Below are positions 1 through 8,705 of a DNA stretch of 64,000 bases, in pieces. The notes under the pieces were generated by a model. The model had not been told where the DNA came from and did not search any database. It was given only the letters and a program-made list of their open reading frames with translations. The stretch is from Sporosarcina sp. JAI121 (GTDB taxonomy: Bacteria > Bacillota > Bacilli > Bacillales_A > Planococcaceae), in contig NZ_JACCCL010000002.1 of the NCBI RefSeq assembly GCF_013408665.1, forward strand, positions 124,001 through 188,000, written 5' to 3'. Positions within the stretch are counted from its first letter, which is position 1. The number at the start of each line of letters is the position of its first letter. A program made the position numbers and the translations under genes.

Positions 1-1328
1 GACTAATGCAGGCACTTGTCCAATACTGCTTAAAAGCGGGTTATGACACGGCGCTAATTTCGGGGACGGTTCGGGAGCAGAAGTTATATGGACAGCTGGG
101 ATTCACGCCATTTGCCCAATTGACGGGAACGGAAGAAGCCGCGTTCCAGCCGATGTATTTGACGAAGGAAACGTTCGATGCGGGTATTGCGGGAAGAATT
201 TCAAAACCGCTTGTTAATTTTCTTCCGGGTCCTGCAACAATTGCTGAAGATGTGAGGAAAGCTATGATGGCAGAACCGATCTCCCATCGTTCGTTCGAGT
301 TCGAAAGTGTTTTAAACCGCGTGAAAACCAAGCTTATTTCATTAACTGGCGCAAAATATGTCCAGCTCCTTCAAGGGACTGGCACGCTTGCGAACGATGT
401 CGTGGCGGCACAATTAAGTATGCACAGCGGCAGAGGCCTTATACTCGTGAACGGTGAATTTGGTTCGCGACTTACAGATCACGCCAAACGCTTCGGTATG
501 GAGTTCGATACTTTGGAAAGCGAATGGTGTCAACCGCTTAAAGAAAAAGATATCACTGTCTCCCTGAGTTCAGGCCGCTACAGCTGGTTATGGCTTGCGC
601 ATTGCGAAACATCCACGGGAATAATGAACGACTTGAGTTCATGCCAAAAGCTGTGTTCACAATATGGCGTTACACTTGCAGTTGACTGTGTGAGTGCAAT
701 CGGAACGACAGCGGTCGATTTAACAGGTGTTGCGTTCGCTTCAGGAGTCAGTGGTAAAGGGCTGTTAAGTTATACAGGTCTGTCTTTTGTCTTTCATAAT
801 GAAGTAATCGCCAAAAACGAGAAATTGCCGCGTTACCTGGATCTCGGTACCTACGCGGAAGCACAAGGAATTCCGTATTCTCAATCGTCCAACCTGGTCA
901 CTGCCCTCGACGTAGCACTTCGGAAGTTTGAGCATCCGGAAGCTGTATTTGCGGCAATTTCAAATCGTGCACAAAAAGTGAGGAAAGTTCTTGAAGATGC
1001 AGGATTTACAATCTTGGCACCAGAGGAATCCGCTGCCGATGCAATTGTGACGCTTGTTTTGCCGGAAGGTTTCTCCGCTATCGAGCTCGGTGATAACTTA
1101 TTTCTGAATGGTTTCAATGTACATTACGAGAGCAATTATTTACGCGAGCGAAATTGGCTCCAGATTTCGTGCATGAATGAAGTGGCCGAAAAGGAACTGG
1201 ATAGGCTGCTTCAACTGCTTCCTTTGTTGACGTCTATGCATGAGCAAGTGTTTACCACCGCCTCCAAAGGGAAAACAGATTATAAAGAAGGAGTGGTAGG
1301 TCATGAAAGAATTAAAAACAGCCGATGA
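1..1328 (+). CDS. GNAT acetyltransferase / class V aminotransferase fusion (5' end outside window)
   Basis: The reading frame is open to the left edge of the window, so the true start lies upstream. The first 60 or so visible residues resemble the end of a GNAT acetyltransferase fold, including the YGQLGF motif near residue 28. From about residue 65 the protein is a complete PLP-dependent class V aminotransferase of the alanine-glyoxylate/PhnW type: an LPGP opening, a TGTLAND phosphate-binding segment near 125, VDCVSAIG near 226, and the probable PLP lysine at K251 in SGVSGKGLL. The amino donor and acceptor cannot be told from sequence. The frame overlaps the start of ytxJ by 26 bases, which suggests co-transcription. 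The fusion is unusual but the frame is continuous. I am confident of the aminotransferase fold and less so of the acetyltransferase remnant. Confidence 0.8.
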   Translation, partial: LMQALVQYCLKAGYDTALISGTVREQKLYGQLGFTPFAQLTGTEEAAFQPMYLTKETFDAGIAGRISKPLVNFLPGPATIAEDVRKAMMAEPISHRSFEFESVLNRVKTKLISLTGAKYVQLLQGTGTLANDVVAAQLSMHSGRGLILVNGEFGSRLTDHAKRFGMEFDTLESEWCQPLKEKDITVSLSSGRYSWLWLAHCETSTGIMNDLSSCQKLCSQYGVTLAVDCVSAIGTTAVDLTGVAFASGVSGKGLLSYTGLSFVFHNEVIAKNEKLPRYLDLGTYAEAQGIPYSQSSNLVTALDVALRKFEHPEAVFAAISNRAQKVRKVLEDAGFTILAPEESAADAIVTLVLPEGFSAIELGDNLFLNGFNVHYESNYLRERNWLQISCMNEVAEKELDRLLQLLPLLTSMHEQVFTTASKGKTDYKEGVVGHERIKNSR

Positions 1329-1635
1329 GTGGAATGACGTATTGGAACAGTCGAAAAAGGAGCCACTGCTCGTTTTGAAACATAGTACGACTTGTCCAAT
1401 AAGTGCTGCAGCCTTTAAAGAGTTTGATTCTCTTACAACGGATGTGCCGAAACATTATTTGAAAGTACGGGAAAGTCGATCCGTTTCCAATGAAATCGAA
1501 AGCGACTTGCAGATAGCGCACGAGTCACCGCAACTATTTTTATTGAAAGACGGAAAAGCGGTCTGGCAGGCGACGCATTATTCGATTAGCCAATCACAAA
1601 TTGAAAAAGCAGTGGAAGAACACGGAAACAAATAA
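1303..1635 (+). CDS. ytxJ: Bacillithiol-system thioredoxin-like protein YtxJ
   Basis: This 110-residue protein has a monothiol thioredoxin-like fold with the TCPIS motif near residue 30, where a CxxC would normally stand, and a LFLLKDGKAVW strand late in the sequence. That pattern is typical of YtxJ, found in bacillithiol-producing Bacillota and proposed to act on bacillithiolated proteins in the cytosol. AAGGAGTGGTAG lies just before the ATG, and the gene overlaps the preceding aminotransferase, so it is translationally linked. A hairpin terminator follows within 15 bases. Confidence 0.85.
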   Translation: MKELKTADEWNDVLEQSKKEPLLVLKHSTTCPISAAAFKEFDSLTTDVPKHYLKVRESRSVSNEIESDLQIAHESPQLFLLKDGKAVWQATHYSISQSQIEKAVEEHGNK

Positions 1636-1645
1636 AGTGAAACAG

Positions 1646-1676
1646 GTACTCCATTTCGGGGTGCCTTTTTTAAATT
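1646..1676 (+). terminator. Rho-independent terminator after ytxJ
   Basis: AGGTACTCC and GGGGTGCCT pair (with G-T pairs) around an ATTTC loop and are followed by a run of T. Confidence 0.8.
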
Positions 1677-1770
1677 CGGAAAAATGTTCTATGATAGTCC
1701 GTTAAATATGCTAAAATAAGGATAATTCTAATAAGTCTAGTAAACTATGAATGGAAGTAGGTGCTCTGAC

Positions 1771-2511
1771 ATGCGTTTAAAAGAAAAAACAGTAGTCATA
1801 ACAGGCGGTGCAAAAGGGATTGGGGCAGTTGCTGCTTCACTTTTCGGCAAAAATGGGGCGCAGATTGCCATCGTTGATTTTGATAAAAAAGCGGGAGAGG
1901 AAAAAGCGCAGCAACTGCATGAGAAAGGAATTGAAGCCGCTTTCTTTCAAGCAGACGTTTCTAATAGTGAAAATGTAAGAGAAATGGCAGTAAAAGTGAT
2001 TGAGCAATTCGGGAAAGTCGATATCCTCATTAATAATGCTGGTATAACACGAGATGCCATGCTGCTGAAACTTGATGTGGATGATTTTAAGAGGGTGATT
2101 GACGTGAATTTAACGGGTGTCTTCAATTGCACACAAGCTTTCCTGCCTGCGATGCTCGCTCAAGGAAAAGGGAAAATCATAAACACATCTTCAATTGCGG
2201 GAACAGGCGGAAACATTGGCCAGACGAATTATTCCGCAGCAAAAGCGGGCATTATCGGTATGACAAGGACGTGGGCGAAAGAGTTCGGTCGAAAAGGCAT
2301 AAATGTAAATGCTGTTGCACCAGGATTCATTGAAACGGATATGATTGAAACGATTCCAGAGAAAATCCTGGAGCAGATTAAAACGATGACGCCTTATAAC
2401 CGACTAGGCACACCAGAAGACGTAGCAAATGCCTATCTGTTTTTGGCATCTGATGAATCAGATTTTGTTAATGGGACTGTTTTGGAAGTGGATGGCGGTA
2501 TGTTGAAGTGA
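1771..2511 (+). CDS. SDR-family 3-oxoacyl-ACP / acetoacetyl-CoA reductase-like protein
   Basis: This is a 246-residue classical short-chain dehydrogenase. It has TGGAKGIG (residues 11-18) for nucleotide binding, NNAG (88-91), the catalytic Ser141, Tyr154 and Lys158, and a PGFIETDM segment after the active site. It is closest in style to FabG/PhaB reductases, which reduce 3-oxoacyl thioesters with NADPH. It stands alone between two terminators, so it is probably not the essential fab-cluster fabG. I place the start at the ATG before RLKEKTVV because the fold begins there and GGAAGTAGG lies upstream; an ATG 24 bases earlier would add eight residues with no family support. Confidence 0.8.
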   Translation: MRLKEKTVVITGGAKGIGAVAASLFGKNGAQIAIVDFDKKAGEEKAQQLHEKGIEAAFFQADVSNSENVREMAVKVIEQFGKVDILINNAGITRDAMLLKLDVDDFKRVIDVNLTGVFNCTQAFLPAMLAQGKGKIINTSSIAGTGGNIGQTNYSAAKAGIIGMTRTWAKEFGRKGINVNAVAPGFIETDMIETIPEKILEQIKTMTPYNRLGTPEDVANAYLFLASDESDFVNGTVLEVDGGMLK

Positions 2512-2518
2512 AATTTTC

Positions 2519-2564
2519 AAGGAGGAATGGAGATGACCGCATCTCTCTATTCCTCCTATTTTTG
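2519..2564 (+). terminator. Hairpin terminator between the SDR gene and rpoN
   Basis: AGGAGGAAT...ATTCCTCCT arms with inner GAGATG/CATCTC pairing, followed by T-rich sequence. It sits between convergent genes and could serve both. Confidence 0.75.
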
Positions 2565-2576
2565 TACGCTATATTT

Positions 2577-3890
2577 CTATACTTGAATATCCTTGCGTTT
2601 GCTTGATGGGGGTATTCGCAGTTCTTCTCTGTATTTGCTGATTGTCCGTCTTGAGATTGTAATTCCTTTTTCGGTATTAAAGTATTCCGCTATCTTTTGA
2701 TCTGAATATGGTTTGAATTTGTTTTCTTGTGCTATGAAATTTTCCAGAAGTTTTTTCACCTTCGTTTGGGAAATGCTATTTCCATCTGACGTGTCCAGCT
2801 TGGAAGTGAATAACAACCGCAGGTCAAAGGTACCGAATGGCGTCTGGATCACTTTGTTCGTAGTTGCCCGGCTGACAGTCGATTCATGCATGTCAATTTC
2901 ATCGGCAACCTCTTTGAGTGTAAGAGGTTTTAATGAACGAAATCCATTTTTAAAAAAGTCCGCCTGTTTTTCCAAAAGGACATGCACAATTTTAATGATA
3001 GTATTTCGACGCTGTTCAATACTGCTGAGAAGCCATTGATAATTTTTATATTGTGTATTGATGTATTTTGAGGCATCATTTTTTGCATTTAGATACTGTG
3101 AATAGTCTTTGTTCATCTGAATAGCCGGTAAATAACCGTCATTCAAATGGAACGTGAATTCATCATCCTTCCACTCAACGATGATATCGGGTGTCAAATA
3201 TTCCGTTGAACAATCAGAAATGAGAGAGCATGGTCTTGGATTAAGCGTTTGGATGAAATCGAAAAGGTCTTTCACTTCGTTCATATTGATGTTCATTTTC
3301 GAGGCGATTTCCTTCCATTTACGGTCGGCAATCAGGTTCAAATGATGTTCCACCAAACAGGCAGCCAATTTTTTTTCTGGATAGTTATACGTAATTTGTA
3401 GGAGCAGACATTCTTTTAAATCCCTGGCACCTATCCCAATGGGACCAAGCTGTTGAAGGAGGTGGATTCCTTTTTCGATATCATCATCTGCAAACGCCAA
3501 ATAACCATTCGAATGGTTATCACTGATTTGTAAATAGCCATTATCGTCGAGATTGTAGAGGAGATACTTTATCAGTTTTTGCGTATGGTCATCCGGGTAC
3601 ATGAATTTTGCCTGTTCGAGTAATTCATCCCTCATATTTATATCATTGCTTCGGACCACGTCCATGGGCATCTCGGAACTTCCAAAAGAGGAGGATTGCC
3701 GATGTAAACGTTCTTCATGGACCGGCTTCTCCTCTTTTTCCTTCAGTTTGATAAGCGGATTTTCCAGCTCTTGGTCCCTGATATATTGTTCGAGTTCATA
3801 AGTGGAATATTGTAGTAGTTCAATAGCTTGCCTTAATTCAAAAGTCATTAATAGATTCAGTTCCTGCCGCTGCTGGAGTCCCAGCTCCAT
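2577..3890 (-). CDS. rpoN: RNA polymerase sigma-54 factor
   Basis: This 437-residue protein has the sigma-54 layout. The N-terminal glutamine/leucine-rich activator region opens with MELGLQQRQELNLLMTFELRQ minus its last residue's context, then comes an acidic linker, a core-binding domain, a helix-turn-helix, and the RpoN box near residue 415 (key residues R-R-T-I-S-K-Y-R-E), which reads the -24 element. Sigma-54 needs an AAA+ activator to open promoters. One such activator and a near-perfect -24/-12 site lie 8-11 kb away in this window, so the partners are physically close. In Bacillus the gene is called sigL. The ATG has an AGGAGG about 6 bases upstream. It appears monocistronic. Confidence 0.95.
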   Translation of the reverse strand: MELGLQQRQELNLLMTFELRQAIELLQYSTYELEQYIRDQELENPLIKLKEKEEKPVHEERLHRQSSSFGSSEMPMDVVRSNDINMRDELLEQAKFMYPDDHTQKLIKYLLYNLDDNGYLQISDNHSNGYLAFADDDIEKGIHLLQQLGPIGIGARDLKECLLLQITYNYPEKKLAACLVEHHLNLIADRKWKEIASKMNINMNEVKDLFDFIQTLNPRPCSLISDCSTEYLTPDIIVEWKDDEFTFHLNDGYLPAIQMNKDYSQYLNAKNDASKYINTQYKNYQWLLSSIEQRRNTIIKIVHVLLEKQADFFKNGFRSLKPLTLKEVADEIDMHESTVSRATTNKVIQTPFGTFDLRLLFTSKLDTSDGNSISQTKVKKLLENFIAQENKFKPYSDQKIAEYFNTEKGITISRRTISKYREELRIPPSSKRKDIQV

Positions 3891-4021
3891 AATAATACCT
3901 CCTTTAAAAGTTGGTAAAGAATGAATGCGCTTTCATAATCGTGGTCTTTATTATAGCATATGATTGTCTAAAATTCGACACGAAATATGAATCTTCAGAC
4001 TAGATAAATAGAGGATAAAAA

Positions 4022-4080
4022 ACCTTGTACATGTTTAGTAGCGACTTTTAGTGAAAGTCGCCCTGCGACACATACAAGGA
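4022..4080. repeat. Nested inverted repeat between the M24 peptidase and rpoN
   Basis: An outer CCTTGTACATGT arm pairs imperfectly with ACACATACAAGG, and inside it GCGACTTT/AAAGTCGC forms a strong stem. It lies just downstream of the M24 gene and may end its transcript, but there is no clear T-run. Confidence 0.45.
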
Positions 4081-4099
4081 CATGTTTGAAAGGGTTCAC

Positions 4100-5203
4100 T
4101 TATAGAACTTGGAGCTGTTTGGGGAACGAAGATAATACTTCAGCATTCCCGTCTTCATTGATATAGACAATGTCTTCGATACGGACACCGCCGACATTAG
4201 GGATATAAATGCCAGGCTCGATTGTAAAGACAAGGCCCGCCTCTGCAATCTGTTCATTGTTTTCATGAATGGAAGGTTCTTCGTGCACTTCGATCCCTAA
4301 GCCGTGCCCGACACGATTATTGAAATACTCGCCGTAGCCGCTATTTTTGATGACATTTCTTGCTTCGATATCAAATGTCTTCACTGGTACCCCCGCTTGG
4401 ACGGCATTGATGCCAGCTTCATTGGACCGCAGAACGATGTCGTAAATTTCTTTTTGTTTGTCTGATGCCTCTCCGATAATAAAGGTTCTTGTAATATCAG
4501 AACAATAGCCGTCTTTGATGACGCCGAAATCAATCAGCAGATAATCGCCTTTTTGGATTTTACGTTCACCGGGCGAGCCATGCGGCAACGCTGCTTTTTC
4601 ACCGGTTAGCACGATAGTCGAGAATGAAGGACCATCTGCGCCGAATTTCCTCATTAGAAACTCCAATTCCGCTGTGAATTCTGATTCGGACATCCCAATC
4701 TTCACTTTCTTAATGCCTTCCTCCAAAACCTTTTCAATGATTTCGATGGCAATCCTTAATTTTGTAATTTCTTCTTTAGATTTCTTCATTCTTTGTTTGT
4801 TAATGAATGGCTGTACATCGACGACTTGTACACTCGGGAAAAACTCCACCAAGCTGGTATAACGATAATAACTCAGCGCTTTAGCCTCGATCCCAACTGT
4901 GGCCGAAAGCCCAGCAACCGAATCACGGACAACCTCGAAAGGTACTTGCTCGTCTGAAATCGGAATGATTGTCGTAACATCTGAGTCCTGCATAGCGGCA
5001 TCCTTGTCCAAAGCCGGCACGAACAAATAGGTTTCATCAGCTTGCGTGTCAATAAACAAGGACATGAATCTTTCATGGGGATCTGAGTTGAACCCGGTAT
5101 AATAATAAACATTTGCCGGCGCAGTAATCATAGCTGCACCGATATTGTTCGAAGTGAGATGTTCTTTCAATAACGATCGTCTTGCTTCATATATAGTAGC
5201 CAA
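4100..5203 (-). CDS. M24 metallopeptidase, Xaa-Pro aminopeptidase/dipeptidase type
   Basis: The 367 residues form a creatinase-type N-terminal domain (about 1-135) and a pita-bread catalytic domain. All five metal ligands are visible: D225 in LLIDFGV, D236 in CSDITRTF, H300 in VGHGLGIEVHE, E329 in FTIEPGIY and E343 in VRIEDIV. Such enzymes cleave peptides with proline at position 2 or dipeptides ending in proline, in the cytosol, using two Mn or Co ions. The likely start is TTG, placed 7 bases after AGGAGGG; no in-frame ATG fits better. Whether it is an aminopeptidase or a dipeptidase cannot be decided from sequence. Confidence 0.88.
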   Translation of the reverse strand: MATIYEARRSLLKEHLTSNNIGAAMITAPANVYYYTGFNSDPHERFMSLFIDTQADETYLFVPALDKDAAMQDSDVTTIIPISDEQVPFEVVRDSVAGLSATVGIEAKALSYYRYTSLVEFFPSVQVVDVQPFINKQRMKKSKEEITKLRIAIEIIEKVLEEGIKKVKIGMSESEFTAELEFLMRKFGADGPSFSTIVLTGEKAALPHGSPGERKIQKGDYLLIDFGVIKDGYCSDITRTFIIGEASDKQKEIYDIVLRSNEAGINAVQAGVPVKTFDIEARNVIKNSGYGEYFNNRVGHGLGIEVHEEPSIHENNEQIAEAGLVFTIEPGIYIPNVGGVRIEDIVYINEDGNAEVLSSFPKQLQVL

Positions 5204-5370
5204 AATGGAACCCTCCTAAGGTGGTATTACTACTAATTATGCAAGAAAGGTGCCATGTTAGCAAGAAGGGAGGAAGCGGCGATTTTCAAAATTGGAACTA
5301 CGGATAACATTAGCTTTGCCACATCAGAACGAACTATCTCAAACATTGAAGGTGACAAGGAAATCGAATC

Positions 5371-5422
5371 ATTGTGAATGAATTCACAATAAGTGACACT
5401 TGTCATATCGAAAATCATGACA
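5371..5422. promoter_or_regulatory. Two palindromes upstream of des, candidate DesR operator region
   Basis: ATTGTGAATGAATTCACAAT (5371-5390) is a 20-base dyad with a 2-base centre. TGTCAT-N10-ATGACA (5401-5422) is a second one. Both lie 95-150 bases before the desaturase start. In Bacillus, phosphorylated DesR binds upstream of des, and desKR follows here, so these are the best operator candidates. DesR binding is inferred. Confidence 0.45.
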
Positions 5423-5516
5423 CCTATGTCTTCTGTGAAGTCCGAAAGTTCTTTATCATTAGGGTCAAGATAGTGAATCAGAAAAAGAACATCAGATTGA
5501 AGGAGGATAACACAGC

Positions 5517-6569
5517 ATGTCTAAAGAAAAAACTAAGCAGTTGCATAAAGATGTTGCCCCTTTTGCCAAGTCAGATAAAAAGAAAAGTATCATACAACTT
5601 GTCAATACAGTTCCGCCATTTTTAATCCTATGGTTCTTGGCGTATCAAAGTTTGTCGGTATCCATTTGGTTAACGCTTGGAATTTGTGTTATAGCAGCAG
5701 GTTTCGTCATCCGGACGTTCATCATCTTCCATGATTGTACGCATGGTTCGTTCTTCAAAGACAAAAAAACGAATGATATTGTCGGTACCATTACCGGCGT
5801 CCTTACACTGTTTGCATATGAAAAATGGAAACGTGAACACTCGATTCACCACGCAACAAGCTCGAATCTCGACAAGCGCGGCACAGGTGACATTTGGGTC
5901 ATGACGGTCGAAGAGTACGTGGAAGCATCGAAATGGCAGCGTTTCGCTTACCGGTTATACCGTAATCCAATCGTTATGTTCGGTTTCGGACCGCTTTTCC
6001 TTGTGCTTATCTCAAGCCGTTTCAACCGCAAAGATGCACGGAAGAAAGAGCGTAACAATACGTATTTGACGAACGCAATACTTGTTGTCCTTTACACAGG
6101 CATGATCATGCTTATCGGCTGGCAGGCATTCCTTCTCATACAAGGAACAATCATGTTCGTTGCGGGAGCACTAGGTATTTGGTTGTTCTATATCCAGCAT
6201 ACATTTGAAGACTCGTATTTCGAAGAAGAGTCTGAGTGGGATTACGTGAAAGCGGCAATCGATGGCAGTTCATACTACAAGTTACCGCGTGTATTACAGT
6301 GGGCGACAGGCAATATCGGTTTCCACCACGTCCATCACTTGTCACCACGCGTTCCGAATTACAACTTGGAAATGGCGCATGAATCGACACCGACTCTTCA
6401 TGTTGCGACAACAATTACGATCAAAGAAAGTTTGTCGTCAATCCGCTACCGTTTATATGATCCGGAGAAGAAAAGGTTTATCGCATTTAAAGACGTGAAG
6501 CATATGATTAAGTCTGCAAGTTCTTCAATTGACTTGAAACCGAAACGCACAACTTACGACGCGAAATAA
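5517..6569 (+). CDS. des: Membrane fatty acid desaturase (delta-5 type)
   Basis: The 350-residue membrane protein has the three histidine boxes of acyl-lipid desaturases: HDCTH (72-76), HSIHH (108-112) and HHVHH (270-274), which hold the di-iron centre. Hydrophobic segments around 30-70, 90-100, 150-170 and 180-225 give the usual four-helix arrangement. The enzyme puts a double bond into membrane phospholipid acyl chains when the membrane stiffens in the cold. It is followed directly by a DesK/DesR pair, as in Bacillus subtilis, which controls this reaction. GGAGG sits 9-10 bases before the ATG. A terminator separates it from desK, so des probably has its own promoter under DesR. Confidence 0.93.
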   Translation: MSKEKTKQLHKDVAPFAKSDKKKSIIQLVNTVPPFLILWFLAYQSLSVSIWLTLGICVIAAGFVIRTFIIFHDCTHGSFFKDKKTNDIVGTITGVLTLFAYEKWKREHSIHHATSSNLDKRGTGDIWVMTVEEYVEASKWQRFAYRLYRNPIVMFGFGPLFLVLISSRFNRKDARKKERNNTYLTNAILVVLYTGMIMLIGWQAFLLIQGTIMFVAGALGIWLFYIQHTFEDSYFEEESEWDYVKAAIDGSSYYKLPRVLQWATGNIGFHHVHHLSPRVPNYNLEMAHESTPTLHVATTITIKESLSSIRYRLYDPEKKRFIAFKDVKHMIKSASSSIDLKPKRTTYDAK

Positions 6570-6576
6570 CACTTGA

Positions 6577-6610
6577 AACAGTCATCTCTTCAGGAGATGG
6601 CTGTTTTTTT
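6577..6610 (+). terminator. Terminator after des
   Basis: AACAGTCATCTC and GAGATGGCTGTT pair around TTCAG and are followed by eight T. Confidence 0.9.
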
Positions 6611-6663
6611 TATCCCGCCATTTGGTACAATGGTAACTATAGACAGGACGGTGGTAAAACGGT

Positions 6664-7794
6664 ATGCAAAGTTGGTATAGTATCTTCCCCAAAAACCCGT
6701 GGCTCAGCATATACGCGTGGGCTGTGTTTTGTCTTCTTCCATTCTTCTTCATTTTCAGATCATCGTCACCGCTCGAAATCGCTATCGGTATTTCATTGTT
6801 ATTATTATTTTTTCTTTCATATCGGTTTTCATTCACATCGAAGAGTGGACTCGTTTATATGTGGATCAGTTTCGAAATTGTGATTAACGTCGCGCTGACG
6901 CTATTATTTGGTTATGTTTACTTATCCATATTCATTGCATTTTTCATTGGGAATATCCGAAATCCAGTCGGTTTTTTCATCATATACGGGCTGCATATTG
7001 CGATTACAATCGCGGCGATTGTCATAGGTTTTTTCGTTGAAATCGAATTGTTCATTTCACAGGTCCATTTCATCCTCATTTCCGTGATTGGTACAGTACT
7101 GTTGCCGTTTAATTTATACAATCGGAATAAGCGTGAAAACTTGGTTGATCAATTGGAAGATGCAAATGAACGAATTTCGGAGCTGATTATTTTGGAGGAA
7201 AGGAACCGAATTTCCCGGGATTTACACGATACACTTGGTCAGAAGCTATCGCTGATCGGCCTGAAAAGTGATTTGGCTGGAAAACTGGTATCCCGTGATC
7301 CAAGGGCGGCTGAAAGGGAGTTGCGCGATATCAGACAGACCGCCAGCACGGCGCTGAAAGAGGTTCGGGAGTTAGTTGCGGGCATGCGGGCAACGAAGCT
7401 GGAAGATGAAGTCATCCACATTCAGCAAATGTTGAAGGCTGCTGAAATGGAGTACACAATCGCGGGCAATCCTTCATTCACCAATATTTCTGCCATCGTT
7501 GAAAGTGTTATGAGCATGTGCTTGAAAGAAGCCGTGACAAATGTCGTGAACCATAGTTTTGGAACGACTTGCCGTATTTCATTCCAGCATTTGCCGAATG
7601 AATTTGTCATTAATGTGGAAGACGATGGAATCGGTATTACAAGAGGCGGAGAGACGTCACCCGGAAATGGTTTGACAGGGATGCGGGAGCGACTTGAGTT
7701 TGTCAACGGAAGTCTTCGTGTCGAGGGCGGCGAAGGAACGAAATTATCGATTCGTGTTCCTGCAGTCATACAACATATTATGGAGAGTGATTGA
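6664..7794 (+). CDS. desK: Thermosensor histidine kinase DesK
   Basis: The 376-residue protein has an N-terminal membrane domain (about residues 15-150, several helices), a coiled linker, a HisKA_3 dimerisation domain with the phosphorylated His188 in RISRDLHDTLGQ, and a HATPase_c domain with EAVTNVVNH, VEDDGIG and GNGLTGM boxes. His188 is the same number as in B. subtilis DesK. The kinase senses membrane thickness/fluidity and phosphorylates or dephosphorylates DesR. It is one base from desR, so the two are made together. Confidence 0.92.
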   Translation: MQSWYSIFPKNPWLSIYAWAVFCLLPFFFIFRSSSPLEIAIGISLLLLFFLSYRFSFTSKSGLVYMWISFEIVINVALTLLFGYVYLSIFIAFFIGNIRNPVGFFIIYGLHIAITIAAIVIGFFVEIELFISQVHFILISVIGTVLLPFNLYNRNKRENLVDQLEDANERISELIILEERNRISRDLHDTLGQKLSLIGLKSDLAGKLVSRDPRAAERELRDIRQTASTALKEVRELVAGMRATKLEDEVIHIQQMLKAAEMEYTIAGNPSFTNISAIVESVMSMCLKEAVTNVVNHSFGTTCRISFQHLPNEFVINVEDDGIGITRGGETSPGNGLTGMRERLEFVNGSLRVEGGEGTKLSIRVPAVIQHIMESD

Positions 7795-7795
7795 C

Positions 7796-8407
7796 GTGAT
7801 TCGTATTGTTATAGCGGAAGATCAAGGGATGATGCTCGGGGCACTTGGATCATTGTTAAATATGGAAGAGGATATGGAAGTGGTCGGCAAGGCGAAAAAC
7901 GGTGAAGAAGCGGTCGCGCTGGTGAACGAACATCAGCCCGATGTCTGCATCATGGACATTGAAATGCCGGTAATGACGGGACTTGACGCAGCAGAAGAAC
8001 TGCATGGCAAGGATTGTAAAATTATTATCTTGACGACATTTGCAAGAACCGGTTATTTTGAACGCGCTAGAAAAGCCGGCGTTCGTGGCTATTTATTGAA
8101 AGACAGTCCGATTGAGGAACTAGTCAGCTCAATTCGGACGATTATGGACGGCAGACGTATTTACGCACCAGAACTCGTAGACATTGCGTATGGGGACGGG
8201 GATGAAACGGAAAATCCGCTGACAGAACGTGAAAACCAAGTACTTAAGCTCATCGCCGATGGAAGGACAACGAAAGAAATCGCGGGGGAGTTGTTTTTGA
8301 CGCCTGGCACAGTTCGGAATTATATTTCCGCGATTCTGGATAAACTCGACGTCGGCAACCGGATTGAAGCGATATCCCGGTTTAAGGAGAAGGGCTGGTT
8401 TAAGTGA
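7796..8407 (+). CDS. desR: Response regulator DesR
   Basis: The 203-residue NarL-family regulator has a receiver domain with acceptor Asp54 in CIMDIEMP, a conserved Lys in YLLKDSP, and a C-terminal LuxR-type helix-turn-helix (LTEREN...TTKEIAGELFLTPGTVRNYIS). I place the start at GTG one base after the desK stop because the receiver begins with IRIVIAEDQ; this gives Asp54, as in B. subtilis. A longer frame runs back into desK and is not needed. It should activate des. Confidence 0.92.
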   Translation: MIRIVIAEDQGMMLGALGSLLNMEEDMEVVGKAKNGEEAVALVNEHQPDVCIMDIEMPVMTGLDAAEELHGKDCKIIILTTFARTGYFERARKAGVRGYLLKDSPIEELVSSIRTIMDGRRIYAPELVDIAYGDGDETENPLTERENQVLKLIADGRTTKEIAGELFLTPGTVRNYISAILDKLDVGNRIEAISRFKEKGWFK

Positions 8408-8433
8408 ATGGATTGCATTGCATAGTGAGACAG

Positions 8434-8459
8434 GAAGCCGACAGCGATGTCGGTTTTTT
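8434..8459 (+). terminator. Terminator after desR
   Basis: AGCCGACA-GCGA-TGTCGGTT stem-loop followed by six T. Confidence 0.85.
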
Positions 8460-8496
8460 GTCGTCTACATATTGGAGTTAGGGGGATGAAGCGGGT

Positions 8497-8619
8497 GGAC
8501 CGACCGTATATCGTGCAGGAGCGACCATATAATCCGTGAGACCGACTATATAGACGGGCCAACCGACCGTATCCCCTTGCTGACCGATCAAAAACCCCCG
8601 CCAACCGACCATATCCCGC
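8497..8619. repeat. Cluster of ACCGACC(A/G)TATA short repeats, locus 1
   Basis: At least six degenerate units fill the desR-kynU gap: GACCGACCGTATATC, GCGACCATATAA, GACCGACTATATA, CAACCGACCGTATC, TGACCGATCAAAAA and CAACCGACCATATC, about 18-25 bases apart. The same units recur at 60724-60840. The reverse strand can be read as a YGR-rich peptide, but this follows from the repeat and has no convincing start signal. Confidence 0.75.
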
Positions 8620-8636
8620 ATCAACAATAGCCCCCG

Positions 8637-8665
8637 TTACGAACACCCGCCGAGTATGTTACAAT
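8637..8665 (+). promoter_or_regulatory. Candidate sigma-A promoter of kynUBA
   Basis: TTACGA and TACAAT are separated by 17 bases, and the -10 ends 40 bases before the kynU start. Confidence 0.5.
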
Positions 8666-8705
8666 TTTTCCAATAACGGAAAGTTCAAACAAGGGGGAAT
8701 CAGGT

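Noticed and set aside
8320..8646. Minus-strand 108-residue frame rich in YGR peptide units
   Set aside because: The periodic peptide is a by-product of the ACCGACC(A/G)TATA DNA repeat and runs into the 3' end of desR; no ribosome site.
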